Assembly (NCBI GenBank): GCA_014529385.2
Contig: CM043971.1
Span: 82,441,340-82,505,339, forward strand
Reading direction: 5' to 3'
DNA length: 64,000 bases
Source: Adiantum capillus-veneris
Taxonomy: Eukaryota > Streptophyta > Polypodiopsida > Polypodiales > Pteridaceae
A model generated the notes under the pieces. The model saw only the letters and a program-made list of their open reading frames with translations. It made no database searches and had not been told where the DNA came from. This document shows positions 41,311 through 52,666 of the stretch, piece after piece. How positions within the stretch are numbered: the stretch's first letter is position 1; each line of letters begins with the position of its first letter. Position numbers and translations under genes: made by a program.

Positions 41311-41347
41311 GCTTACCGAGGATGGTTTTTAGACGAGACCCAGATAC

Positions 41348-41728
41348 ATGGACATCCACTTGTCTCATGGGATACGATGTGCTATTGGCCAGTTACGCAC
41401 GTCTTCTCACCAGCCGCGGATTGAGACTGGGAGATACAGTGGAGTACCAGCAGAGGCCAGGACATGCCCCTTGTGTGACATGGAGCCTGAGAAAGAGTTG
41501 CATTATACATGCCGCTGCCCCGTCTACTACTACGAGATACGAGGCCGCTTCCATTGCTTGTTCAGAGAGGGTTTTGGACCACTCTCAAGAGTCGTGGGAT
41601 ATGAGGATCAGAGATGCCTGGGTTTGTTCTTGCTCGAGCTGCACAAACACAGAGACAGCCTGATGAGTGGCAAGGCTAGCCAGTCTCAAAGACGGATCAC
41701 AGACTTCTTTAGAACAAACACGGGATAG
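41348..41728 (+). pseudogene. LINE ORF2 C-terminus: zinc finger followed by a PCNA-box-like tail
   Basis: A 126-residue frame. Residues ~38-56 form a cysteine/histidine finger ('CPLCDMEPEKELHYTCRCP'), typical of the end of LINE ORF2. The last 13 residues contain Q114-RR-I117-TD-F120-F121, which fits the PCNA-interacting (PIP) box Q-x-x-[ILM]-x-x-[FY]-[FY] exactly. The codons are at 41687-41710. Binding a replication clamp is a plausible role for a LINE protein, but this copy is dead. Confidence 0.75.
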
Positions 41729-42130
41729 CCGCAAGAGCCACTCCCACAGTAGAGCTCCCCCTCGTCTCACATCAGAGGCACACTGATCAATCGAGCAACT
41801 AAACTGGGGAAATCCAAGCGCCCACGTCTGCGAAGGACTACACAACATCGACGGAGGCTACGTCAGAAGATTCGGAACACTCTGGCCAGGCATGCACGAT
41901 GCCCGGTTGACTACTAACCATGGAGGAGATTGATGAGATTCGCCAACGACCGATGCTAGATCTCCTGTGATTCAGCTATCCTGGCTAGCTGCTTAGTTCA
42001 CACCTAGCAGTTTAGGATTCCGTAGTATTTTATTTTGTCATCTTATTACTCTGACTTTGTATCAGATCCACCACATTGTAACTCTCTGGTCTCATAGGTC
42101 ACTTTGGCTTTTTTGAAGACGTTAATATAA
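41729..42130 (+). other. LINE 3' untranslated region
   Basis: No gene. Ends near a T/A-rich stretch beside the microsatellite at 42145. Confidence 0.5.
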
Positions 42131-42141
42131 CATTTTATTTC

Positions 42142-42332
<191 letters not shown>

Positions 42333-43588
42333 AATTTAATGCCATTGTTAGCAAGTTAGTGCCAGATGGCCTTGTTATTGCTCCTTTCTTGCAATAAGAG
42401 CAGCTAAATGGTCTCGCTAAGAGGGCTTCCCCATGGTGCATTTTGTGAAAGGAAAGATGCAAAACTGGTTAATATTTTACGTCCAGACATTGGGTTAAGG
42501 GGATAGTTTGAAAACACACAAGAAGCCTATGGCTTCAAATTCCTTTTGGTTGACTTTTACTAAAACAACAAAAGCTTTAGAAACTGTCCCTCTTTGCTAC
42601 TCACTCACCTACATACAAGTGACAATCAAACCTGCAAGCTGGTGGTTCAAAGCCCATTGAATAGGTGTGCAAGATCCTCGTTCTTCATTAGCAGTAGGTC
42701 ATCATCCTAAATTTTTATGCCATGGGAATGCAAAAAGATATTGCACGAAGAGTTTTGGCATTGTTTGCATGGTTTATGCATTGGAGTGTTTGCAAAAAGA
42801 AGTGGTTTAGCGTATCTTTACGTGGCTAAAATTGCAAAATCTCAACTACATTCCGAGCTTGTCTTGAAGAAAACTAGTAAAATTTTGAGATTTTTAGTAT
42901 AAATACTAGGAAATGCTTCAAATTTGACGTATAAATTGGAAGAATTATTAAGTGTACCCATTATGTGTCTTCATTTTCTTTCATTAGAAAAAATGTTCTT
43001 GGAAATCCTTGGTGTGGTGTATTGCATATAGCCAAAATAAAACCTCCCCATAGATACCTTGTGCAGATGCATACACCTTATGCAAGGAGGTAATACATCC
43101 TAGAGTGACTCCCCAAACACCTAGTGCTCTAGCTACGCATGCATGTAAGACCATCAGTAATAGATTTCAAGATTTTCTAGTGGTTGTTAACTGTGAGCAT
43201 TTGGCGCAACCAAGGAGTTGCTCCAACATTTAGAGCACAACCTCATGGAGCATTTGGCCATTTGTGGCCCTCATGTAATGGAAGCTAAGAGCAGTTCACA
43301 AGGTTATCGATTGCAAATGGAAACATTGCAATTAAAGTTCATTTGGTATGAAAAACAATGAGAACATGAACATATGATTTTCCCTCCCTCTTCATGCCTA
43401 ACTGCTGGAGCGGAAAGGGAGCTAGTTCTCAACTTGAAATCAGAAATAGGATCTGCAACCACCATAAATACATTTTAAGTTTGCAACTAGTTTCCAACTT
43501 ATTGGCAAAGAGGCATTTATGTGAGCAAGTTTTTGAAATGTTAAAGCATGTGGGCATGAATCATACATGTCACAAATCATGTGAGTGT
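42333..43588. other. No gene seen
   Basis: AT-rich sequence; short ORFs have no recognisable features. Confidence 0.5.
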
Positions 43589-44584
43589 GTACAACATCAT
43601 GACTTATTCCAGCCAACATTTAAATACATGGCCAGTCCACCTTACCCGCCATCCAACTGCAAAACAAAGACTAGAGTCAAGGGTCGCCATCCCAAAAAAA
43701 CCCCACCTGCCATTCTAAGAGAGAAGGGAATTGCCAAGCCTTATTATCGGCTAGGATGGGCTATAATACAGCCCAAAAACATATCCTCTCATTCCTCATT
43801 AGCTTAGATGAATTCAAGAACGTTTTGTTAATGAGTATCGCCTATTTTTGTCTTCAAAAGTCTAATCAACAGCATTGGATTACCCAGCATTATTCCAACA
43901 ATTCATTTCCAATATGCCATACCACACCATATTCAAAAGACCATAAATCAATACAGATAGTGCACAGTACCTCTGTAGATTCGACAGGAGTCTTTTTGTT
44001 GGGGGCCATCTCAAAAATTATTGCAAAGTTGAAGCCTTTACACACAACCGATGTAGCGTATGCAAAAAAATAATAGAAATACGTCTTGGTGAATGAAAGT
44101 TAAGTGAGCATCAAGCTCACATTATAAAGTGCTACCAACACCTCACATGTTCTTTTAGCTGGCCGTAGAGCCCACTCTGGAGAAGATTGATCAAGGCAAG
44201 TTGCATTCGGTTCACCTACCACCAGTGCCCAGGTTGTGTTGGCGGTTCGAGTTGCATGGGTCCCCAATATAGAGAGCGGTGGTTGAAGTCTGCATGCACC
44301 CGTAGAGGATGCACTACCTCTCTGTCATGCCGAATAGTGCATTCAAATGATTAGCCTAAAAAAATGAGTCTTTCAGAATCCAGCTGTCACCCAAAATCCC
44401 TTTTAGACATTCACTTGGCATCATATGCCCTCAATACATGTAAACCTCAATCCACGTGGTGGGCCAAAGTGTTTTTTTCTTTAGTTATACTCCCCAAAAC
44501 CACCATGTTAGTGGTAATCTTTATCACAATCATCAGATGAAAGCATGGCACTTCCCTATTTGATGATTGAAGATATAGCAAAAA
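43589..44584 (-). repeat. Downstream direct repeat (pseudo-LTR) of the Penelope-like candidate
   Basis: Matches 49964-50960 throughout, with few substitutions. Ends abruptly at 'GTACAACATCAT' on the left and 'GATATAGCAAAAA' on the right in both copies. Confidence 0.9.
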
Positions 44585-44658
44585 GCAAAGAAATGTTAGT
44601 TAAATGTTTGAATGGGGCCAAATTAAGCCAAAAAATTATAATGTGGTAGATCCAGTAC

Positions 44659-44662
<4 letters not shown>

Positions 44663-44735
<73 letters not shown>
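44663..44735. repeat. (GA)n microsatellite
   Basis: About 36 GA units just inside the downstream repeat. Confidence 0.97.
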
Positions 44736-44737
<2 letters not shown>

Positions 44738-44831
44738 CACCCTTACCCAGGGGAAGGTCTTCCACTTGGTGAGGGGGGTCATCACCAAGTGGTGAGACCA
44801 CCCCTACATCTAGTGTATCAATGTATGAGTT

Positions 44832-46572
44832 TCAAAAGTTTAATAACAATCTCCTTGTTGGACGAGCATAAGGGCCAAGAGTTTTTAGCGAGAAATTCCT
44901 AATAATGCCATGTAGCTCTTTTATGGAAAACCCATTCGCCTTATATTTCTTCATTAGGTGGCATATCGCCCGAAAGGCTATGAACGAGTTCGAGGAGGAG
45001 TACATAATAAGATACATCATGCCAAGACAGGTTTTTAGTGATACCTTATGCGGACGATTACTCTTCCTTTTGACATATTCAATCAGGCCCAAGTGCAGAT
45101 TGTCTCTTTTCCAATAGAATTTTTTGACATACCTTCCAGTTAACTGTTTTAGTAACAACATTATTCTCGGTTCTATTCATGCATCCATAAAGGTAGGTTC
45201 AATCCTAAGAGTGTCAGGATAGATAAGTGGTATGCATTGTGCAAAAATGGGATTGTTTAAACTCAATAAATCATCCATATACCTGTAGGTATGTCAAAAC
45301 AGTGTTAGATCAGTGTCCGTTGTCTCTAGTTGTTTAAGTATCCATCTATACTCGAAAAAGATTGCACATGAATGGTGAACATGGGAATCCCATAGGGATC
45401 CATGGATCTGTTGAAAGCATTGATTCCCTAGCAAAACAAAGCAATTCTAAAACAGCCATTCAATAATCTTTATTGAATCACATAGATTATAGTGAGTAGG
45501 TGGTCCCTTATGTGTGTGTTTTACCCATCTAGGACTCCGAGCAAGTGAAATGGCGTGATGTCCCATCCCATTCCGCCTTCCAAAAACCATTTTACTAATC
45601 TACTGTAGGAAAAAAAGAAGCCCAGAAGGCTCAAAAAGTGATTTTTTTCATAGCACTGCATGATATCAGCATGCAGTGTGGAAGATTAATGAATACCTCA
45701 GTCGCATTTTTTACTAGCCAAAACTTATTCACCTAAAGTCCCGTGAAGTTTTTCACTACTATAGATTTTTCTTTGCAAATGTTATTGAAATCAGTGAGAA
45801 TGAGATTGAGGCAGGCGCAGTGATTACATTTGTGGCGTGTAACATAATACAATTGGAGGCATCTGAATCCACATAAACTTGTGCTTGTGACTCTTATACG
45901 TGGGAAAAAGTAGGGGCAGTTTAGAACTATGAGTGTCTAGTTTAAAGTGATTAAATGAAGTACCCAGGTATTGTATGGCTTCTCCTGGACACATTCCCAA
46001 TAGCAGGAATTTTGGTCCTTTAAGTCTAGACTCAGTCGCTATCTTGGCTAAGTGTTTGTAGATAAAAGTGGGTATATGAGGGGCTTTGTCAAGTCCTACC
46101 ACAAACCAATTTTGTTTTAGTTTACTTATCATAGAAAATAGTGAAGGAGAGAGCCATGTTGTTTCCTGGCTCACCCATGCAGGTGGGATTGACCCAATAC
46201 ATGTTTGAAAGTACGAAAATAATGAATCAGAAAGTCTAGCATGTTGTAGACTATCTAAATTCAATACCTTGGCTATGTCAGCCAAGCAAGTAAGTAGTGC
46301 GGCAAATCCAAGTGTGGGTTTAGTGGTTGGAGTGGGATATGATTCAGACCTTTACTTAATAGGTCTTCGATTTCTTTTGAACCAATTAAAGACAAATTGG
46401 TAGTGCATACGTGTTGTCCAAAATTATCAAAATCAGTAGTTTCTAAAAAGAGAACACATACAAGATGGTTGTCAAACGTCAAAAATTCTATAGAATACAC
46501 AAAATTCTTCAAAGGAGGGTCAAAAGTCCAACCAAAAGTCAGTTCATCTAACCTGTATGTATTGCCAAACAC
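44832..46572 (-). pseudogene. Degenerate Penelope-like reverse transcriptase
   Basis: Read from 46572 to 44832 across several frameshifts and stops. Blocks in order: 'NLSLIGSKEIEDLLSKGLNH' (46333-46395); 'NWFVVGLDKAPHIPTFIYKH' (~46046-46108); 'LPLLFPTYKSHKHKF' (45875-45919); 'WIPMGFPCSPFMCNLF' (~45362-45412); the catalytic 'YRYMDDLLSLNNPIF' (Y-M-D-D codons at 45270-45281), followed by 'IYPDTLRIEPTFMD'; then 'FYWKRDNLHL', 'SNRP' and 'YKANGFSIKELHGIIRNF'. The G/W-IPMG-x-SP plus YxDD-LL-LNN pattern is the RT signature I know from Penelope-like proteins. It differs from gypsy, copia and LINE RTs in this window. Both Asp residues of the active box survive. No endonuclease domain follows. Confidence 0.75.
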
Positions 46573-46727
46573 TTGTTGAAAAGCATAATGTATTAAACAC
46601 TTTGGTGTAAATAGATCAAAAATCCGATTCGTAAAATGGCAATGAACAATTTGCTTCTTTAGATAATCTTCTTTTCACAGAAACAGCTTTCCAGAAGTAG
46701 TTTGATTGATCTGAAAGAGCAATATAA

Positions 46728-47944
46728 TCAAGAGTTAAACATTTTCTTGATAGGGAGATTATTTCCTCTTCCTTTGACGTAGCTTCTAGCTTTATTATGT
46801 CCTTCAGAGGACCCAGGTGTAGAAGAGGGGGATAAAAAGGAGGTGATAGAGTGTGAAGCGGAACTAGTTAGCAGAGGCCTTTTAAGGGTGGGAGACTCCT
46901 CTACATCCAGTGAAGGTTTGAGAAGGGATAAAGTATGTTTGATCCCTTTAGACGCACTAATATTTGAAAGTAAATGACTAGGTGCCTCTAATTTCAGCTC
47001 CTTCAGAGCCTCATACATGAAATTCCTGAAGTGAAGATATGCAATTTGGGCTCGCACAGCTTCCTTAGCTTGATCACCAAGCCAGTAATAGGTCATAGGT
47101 AGAAAAAGCTCCTCTGTGTGTGATGGGAAGAGGTCCTCCAAATGGTTGAGAAGGAACCAAATCGCATGATCAAACCAGAGGATGTTGCTTTCACAGTCAG
47201 CTTTTGCATCCAAAGCTTTGCATGCACACTTGATGTAGGGATGGTAGATGTTCCATATTGACTCATAATAGAATTCACTGCTTTGTTTAGAAAATGTCAT
47301 AGTCCTTTGAGGGTCTCCAGTCGACAGTCTTCACTAGTAGAGGCTGGTAGAGCTGCAAGAAAAACCCAAGTCTCAATAGAGATGGGTGCAACAAAAGCTT
47401 TATTCTAAAGCTCCCAAAGCTAATGGTCAAGCTCAATTTCTTCAATGGCAATCTGCCTAGGAGGGAGGAAAGGAAAACATTTAGAGACTTTCGGAACCAT
47501 ATCAAGTAGAGATGTTTCACTTGACGAGCTGAGTCCTTGTTGAAAGCTTTTAACTCCTTCCAAAGCCGCATCATCCCTATAGAAAGGGCCTTTTGGAGCC
47601 TTAGCAGGATCAAATGATTTAGTGGTAGCAAAACAAGAAGTAAGGGCACAAAGTTTCCTCATAAAGTTAGACAGGTTGGCTCCCTTAGCCGAGAACTGTA
47701 ACAGATCTAATTTATGACTCATTTCAATGGCAGATAGGTTGGAAGGCAATTTCTATAGATGAAGTAATCCTTCCTTTGTATCAACAACTACATTAGCGAG
47801 GATCAACACCCAATCGTTGAAGGTTAACAGATTCATGATAGAGTTGTGGGTCTCTGTTACCTTTGAGTGTTGGTTTAGGAGAGAAATGGCCAAAGAGTCT
47901 CGGATTAGTTTAATCATGAGCAGGGATACCAGAGAGAAGAGCAA
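46728..47944 (-). pseudogene. Upstream ORF (ORF1) of the Penelope-like candidate, unknown
   Basis: Three overlapping minus-strand segments (47944-47753, 47749-47420, 47300-46728) probably derive from one protein. The best-preserved part has 190 residues with 'WFDHAIWFLLNHLEDLFPS' and 'KEAVRAQIAYLHFRNFMYEA', helical and without known motifs, then a serine/proline-rich and basic tail ('KARSYVKGRGNNLPIKK'). It precedes the RT by ~150 bases. I do not recognise it. It might be the N-terminal extension that many Penelope-like proteins have, or a separate nucleic-acid-binding ORF. Confidence 0.5.
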
Positions 47945-48978
47945 GGTAGAAAGGTCAACAACAGCAGAGACAGGGACTATCTGAAGTCAAAATACGAGTA
48001 TTAGCAAAATCCGTAAGAGGAGTTGGTAAGTATTCCATCTTAAAGACAACCAAGACAAAGGTCATAGCGGTTGTGTGGGATACCCCCTATCCCAGAACAT
48101 ATGGTTGCAAGCCATACCTCCTAAGGATAGAAATATTAGACTAGGTCTTGGTGCTCTAGGTCTAAAAAAGGCCCGAAATCACCCATGTGCTTATGGAGAA
48201 AGAGTTTAAACTATTAACAATATACATAACACATGAGACATTCTACAAAGACCTTGGCCTATAGTTGTAGTACAAAATAATGTATTCCTTTAGACAGTAT
48301 ATCCAAAAAATACATCTCAGTTACAGGCCATAAAAATGTAAGATGGTCATGTTTAGTTCGACTATTAATAGTACATCACTTCATCTTCTCACTCAGCAGC
48401 CAAGGAAAGGGCACCCTTACCTGCATCCACAGTAAGAAAACAAACTTTCGGTTAGCTTTCAAATAGCATTGCAGGTAACTGGGGTGACCTAGTTGTCATC
48501 CATGTCACCAAGGTACCAAAAAGAGAAAAATCGTGCTGCTAGAGTTATAGTGATATGTAATAATGAGTTCCATAAACTAGAACCCTTTGTTTGTTTTTAT
48601 AAAAAAATAAAACTGAAAAAACTTGAAAATAAACTTGAAAAACACCCCACAGTATAGTGTTTAGTTCAAGTCAGACTCTTTTCCACTCATACCTTCCATA
48701 CCTGAAGGTGAAGTTTAAAACCATAACAAAGTTCATGCTACAGCAATATTCTTTTATGCTACTGTGAAGTCAAGCCTCAATTTAGTTTAGTCCGACATAA
48801 TTTATCTACTCTGCAAGAACGGCTATCAGCCCCACAAGCATTTCTACCATCTTATATTTTCATTAGAAAGCATATTTCAGTAAGTTAAGGCAATATTGAA
48901 GTCACAGTACATTTGAAACCATCCTCGATCTGCAAAAAGACATGATCAAAGTTATTAGTTGGCAAAAAAAAATCTTTT
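47945..48978 (-). other. No gene seen (leader region)
   Basis: Non-coding sequence between the tandem repeats and ORF1 of the Penelope-like candidate. Confidence 0.5.
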
Positions 48979-49800
48979 GAGGGCCAACCAATTCATGGTC
49001 AAGTTATGCCATCCATCCGGCGTACAATGAGCCATATAGACCATACCACAGAGAGAAATTGATGTGAAAACCAGATACAAAGGCTACGCAATCCACTATC
49101 TAAGGCCGAAAAGAGCCCATATATACCATATTATTCAAATTTCAATCTCCAAACAAAACCTTCAACTAATATGTGATTTTACTACAATCTGTAGTTGGTA
49201 CACTCGTTTAAAAAGAATATTCAACAACAGGTAATACCATTAGTGCTGCAAAAACCATCAAAATAACAGTTAGTTGAGGGCCAACCAATCCGTAGTCCAG
49301 CTATGGCGTCCATCAGGCCTAAAATGAGCCATATAGACCAGATATCTCAGAGAGAGAGAAAATGATGTAAAAGCCAGATACAAAGGCTACGTAATCCTTT
49401 ATCTAAGGCTGAAAAGAGCCCATATATACCATATTATTCAAATTCCAATCCCCAAACCAAACCTTAAACTAATCTGTGATTTTAAAACAATCTAAAGCCG
49501 GTACATTCATTTAAAATGAGTACTCAACAACAGGTAATACCATTAGTGCTGCAAAACCATCAAGATAAGAGTTAGTCGTGAGCAGTCCATCCTAACAGTA
49601 GCATTAGTATGCCTACCGGCTTTCCTCTAGTGTTCTATCAAATCCCAAGCAGACAAAGGAACCCGTACAAGCCAGATAGAGAGAGTACGAACATAGGTGT
49701 ATAGTTACAAAAATCCAAATAACTCAGACATAAGGCCAAGCTATACCTTATACCAAGGCCGAATACGACTTGTATAATCCAAATAGTGCAATTTTGAGTA
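48979..49800 (-). repeat. 297-bp tandem duplication inside the Penelope-like candidate
   Basis: Unit 1 starts at 48979, unit 2 at 49276 (both 'GAGGGCCAACCAAT'), with ~85-90% identity including 'AAAGAGCCCATATATACCATATTATTC'-like cores. A third, much decayed unit starts near 49573. Confidence 0.88.
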
Positions 49801-49963
49801 CTTAAGATAAGGATTCAAGAAATTCTATAAGTTTCCATAGTAAATATCTGGTAAAATTAGAGAAAAGGAATCGGCAACAGCAAGGACCAGCAGGGGACAG
49901 TAAGGAATACCCCATATCATTGAATAGCAAGGAACCGATCAATAGTTCCACTATAAACTCAAA

Positions 49964-50960
49964 GTACAACATCATAACTTATTCCAGCCAACATTTAAAT
50001 ACATGCCCAATCCACCTTACCCGTCATCCAACTGCAAAACAAAGATTAGAGTCAAGGGTCGGCATCCCAAAAAAACCCCTCTTGGCATTCTAAGAGAGAA
50101 TGGCATTGCCAGGCTTTATTATCGGCTAGGATGTGCTCTAACATAGTCCAAAAACATATTCTCTCTCATTCCTCATTAGCGTAGATGAATTCAAGAACGT
50201 TTCGTTAATGAGTATCGCCTATTTTTGTCTAAAAAAGTGTAATTGATAGCATTGGATTACCCAGCATTATTCCAATAGTTCATTTCCAATATACCATACC
50301 ACACCATATTCAAAAGACCATAAATCAATATAGACAGTGCATAGTACCTTTGTAGATTCGACAACAGTCTTTTTGTTGGGGGCCATCTCAAAAATTATTG
50401 CAGAGTTGAAGCCTTTACACACAACCGACGTAGCGTATGCAAAAAAAGAATAGAAGTACCTCTTGGTGAATGAAAGCTAAGTGAGCATCAAGCTCACCTT
50501 ATAATGTGCTACCAACACCTCGCATGTTCTTTCATCTGGCCGTAGAGCCCACTCCGGAGAAGATTGATCAAGACAAGTTGCATTTGATTCACCTACCACC
50601 AGTTCCCAGGTTGTGTGGCGGTTCCAGTTGCATGGGTCCCCAATATAGAGAGCGGTGGTTGAAGTCTGCATGCACCCATAGAGGACCCGCTACCTCTCTG
50701 TCACGCCGAATAGCGCATTCAAATGATAAGCCTTAAAAAATGAGTCTTTTAGAATCCAGCTGCCACCCAAAATCCCTTTTAGGCATTCACTTGGCATCCC
50801 ATGCCCTCAATACATGTAAACCTCATGCCACATGGTGGGCCAAAGCGTTTTTTTCTACAGTTATACTCCCCAAAACCACCATGTTAGTGGTAATTTTTAT
50901 CCCAATCATCGGATGAAAGCATAGCACTTCCCTATTTGATGATTCAAGATATAGCAAAAA
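49964..50960 (-). repeat. Upstream direct repeat (pseudo-LTR) of the Penelope-like candidate
   Basis: Copy of 43589-44584; on the coding strand this is the 5' repeat and should hold the promoter. Confidence 0.9.
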
Positions 50961-51435
50961 ATGATTATTGGCATAAAAAAGAGCACGATTGTTGGCTAGA
51001 GGTTGAAGGATGTACATCTATGGGTTTGACAATAATCAGTGACCTTGATAAACTTGCTTAGAGTCATGGATCCTTCATGGTTGTATTGAGGGACAGTGGC
51101 CCTCTAGGTTTGTTTTTTTGACAATCAAGGAGCATGGGGGTGAATGCAAATTCACAAAGCAACAAGCTCATTCCTTTAAAGGCTCACAACAATGTAAACG
51201 GCTACCAAAATTACACTCCATCAAAAAATAACTTTGGACCAGCTACATGTATGTGAAAGTTAAGGGGCATTGGCAATATCCTCTCCAAGAGTAATTAGAT
51301 GGGCTAAGACAAAAAGGAAGGTGGGGAATGACTAATGCCGCACCTATGAAGCCAAAACGAAGAGCTTCATTTGAACCTAGGAAGGCCGTGATTATTAGCA
51401 TGCATGATGGTGATGCATTGACTACAAAGGTTTGG
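50961..51435. other. No gene seen
   Basis: Spacer between the Penelope-like candidate and the family G LTR. Confidence 0.5.
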
Positions 51436-52035
51436 TGTTATGGCACTGAAATATACCTTTTTGCCAAAATATTATAGGCTTCTGGAAGGTGGTTAAAAAG
51501 TGACCTCAAAATGGCCGATTGGTGGCTCATAATCAATGGCCGATGGTCAAAAGTTTATGTATGATGGCCAAAATCAATGGCCGGTCGTGACTGGAGGCAA
51601 ATTTCTAGGCATACTTGTCTACCCAATGGCAGCTTCTCATGGTCGCATGGGAGAGTTCTACTGGAACTTGTCTTCACAAGGGCAGCTACATATGGTTGTC
51701 TCTCATGAGAGAGGGAGCCCCATTTTGGCCTATAAAAGGAGGCCTCTTCTACACACAAAACGGTGTATGGTGGAAAGTGTTTGAGGTGGTGTAAGAGAGT
51801 AAAGTAAGCTGGGAGTTCCATTAGGGGTTGCTAATCCCTTTGTAACTTACTTCTAGTTTGAAGTGCAAAGCCATTGAGTGGCTATTTTCTTATGGACGTA
51901 GTCCATAGTTGACTGAACCATGTATATCGTGTGTGCTTGCTCTCTCTCCTCTCTATTATCTCTCTTGTGTGTGAAAATTACCTCTCTCCATTCAATAAAC
52001 CACTCTAATCTCTATCTAAGCCTTTAATCCTAACA
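51436..52035 (+). repeat. Family G LTR (about 600 bp)
   Basis: Starts TGTTATGG (51436, tentative) and ends CCTAACA (52035). It is followed by a primer site and homologous to 10864-11548. It may be the 5' LTR of the decayed gypsy B downstream. Confidence 0.75.
51731..51739 (+). promoter_or_regulatory. TATA box in the family G LTR
   Basis: TATAAAAGG, ~305 bases before the LTR end; the other copy has the mutated TATGTAAAAGG. Confidence 0.7.
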
Positions 52036-52037
52036 AT

Positions 52038-52049
52038 TGGTAGTAGAGC
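52038..52049 (+). other. Primer-binding site after the family G LTR
   Basis: TGGTAGTAGAGC, two changes from the initiator-Met tRNA site, three bases after the LTR. Confidence 0.75.
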
Positions 52050-52273
52050 AGGGTTTTCTCGTAGCTAAAAAAAACTAAAGGAAAGGATTCTTGAAAGGTT
52101 AAGGAGGATAACACATTGAGCCATTCATGGGTGAAATAGGACATAGTTATGCTTCAATTCATCATAGAAATGAGTACATGAGAGCCTACCAAACAGATAC
52201 AAGCAAATAGAAATTTTACTTGAACATAAATAAAACACTCGAGAGTATGAGTCTCAAGCCAATGTCTAGCATT
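52050..52273 (+). other. Leader sequence before the SINE
   Basis: No gene. Includes the left copy of the SINE target duplication (52258-52273). Confidence 0.5.
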
Positions 52274-52650
52274 TTTTTTTTCGACACACCATAGGGCCCA
52301 CAGGGGGAGGTGCTTATCCCTTCCAAATATTAGCCATGTTACATGGTCGGGCAAGGGCCGCGTACCATCGGGCAAGAGCCACGCGTAGGTATCACCATGG
52401 CCACCTAATTGATGCACCACATGCTGGGAACGACGGAGAGAACTCGTAGCAACCAGCTAGGAACCTCCTCCTCGGGTGACCCACCCCAGGAGGAGGATGC
52501 ACTCGAGTGTCCAAGGGCAAGAGCCCTAGCAACGTGAACACCAGGTGAGCACAAGGTGTCCCTCTAGAGTGTGACCCAACGGGGGATTTGAACCCACAAC
52601 CCATAGGTTGAGAGGCCAAAGCCTTACCGTTAGACCAACTCTTTGGGGAC
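52274..52650 (-). mobile_element. tRNA-derived SINE (~377 bp) with perfect target-site duplication
   Basis: On the minus strand it begins CCCCAAAGAGTTGG and contains a polymerase III A box (TGGTCTAACGGTAAGG, 52622-52637) and B box (GGTTCAAATCC, 52584-52594) at tRNA-like spacing. It ends in an A tail (52274-52281). Both sides carry the identical 16-bp GCCAATGTCTAGCATT (52258-52273 and 52651-52666). These are all the hallmarks of a SINE copied by a LINE. The body is longer than typical plant Au-type SINEs (~180 bp). Confidence 0.95.
52584..52637 (-). promoter_or_regulatory. Internal polymerase III promoter of the SINE (A and B boxes)
   Basis: A box at 52637-52622 and B box at 52594-52584 on the minus strand. 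Both are close to the tRNA consensus. Confidence 0.88.
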
Positions 52651-52666
52651 GCCAATGTCTAGCATT

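Larger units (their letters stand above)
40200..42130 (+). mobile_element. 5'-truncated LINE (non-LTR retrotransposon)
   Basis: The 3' half of a LINE ORF2: the end of the reverse transcriptase, a C-terminal zinc-finger region and a 3' UTR ending in 'TTTTGAAGACGTTAATATAA', the kind of end common in LINEs. The upstream endonuclease and RT start are absent, as expected from 5' truncation. The frame is broken several times. A target duplication was not identified. Confidence 0.85.
43589..50960 (-). mobile_element. Penelope-like retroelement candidate with ~1-kb direct terminal repeats
   Basis: Two direct repeats of ~996 bp (43589-44584 and 49964-50960) bracket 5.4 kb. Its minus strand encodes a degenerate reverse transcriptase whose motifs (see 44832-46572) match those I associate with Penelope-like elements: a 'LLSKGL' N-terminal block, 'DKAPHIPTF', 'IPMG..CSPF', 'YMDDLLSLNNPIF'. 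Penelope-like elements characteristically carry pseudo-LTRs. The repeats lack TG/CA ends and adjoining tRNA primer sites, arguing against an ordinary LTR element. No GIY-YIG endonuclease was recognised, so it could be an endonuclease-lacking type or have lost it. Confidence 0.68.

Noticed and set aside
41661-41680. CTGATGAG followed by a TGGC/GCCA stem in the LINE
   Set aside because: The required GAAA after stem II is missing; the match lies in coding sequence and is likely chance.
44530-44536. CTGATGA on the minus strand inside the downstream repeat, as in a hammerhead ribozyme core
   Set aside because: No adjacent stem II and GAAA core could be found, and the other repeat copy has CCGATGA at this place. 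The strand also has an unrelated hairpin (ACCAC...GTGGT) nearby.
43589-50960. Ordinary LTR retrotransposon interpretation of the ~996-bp direct repeats
   Set aside because: No TG...CA ends, no primer site or polypurine tract beside them, and the RT between them is not of gypsy or copia type.
52584-52637. Functional tRNA gene on the minus strand
   Set aside because: A and B boxes are present, but the sequence continues into a SINE body with an A tail and target duplication.
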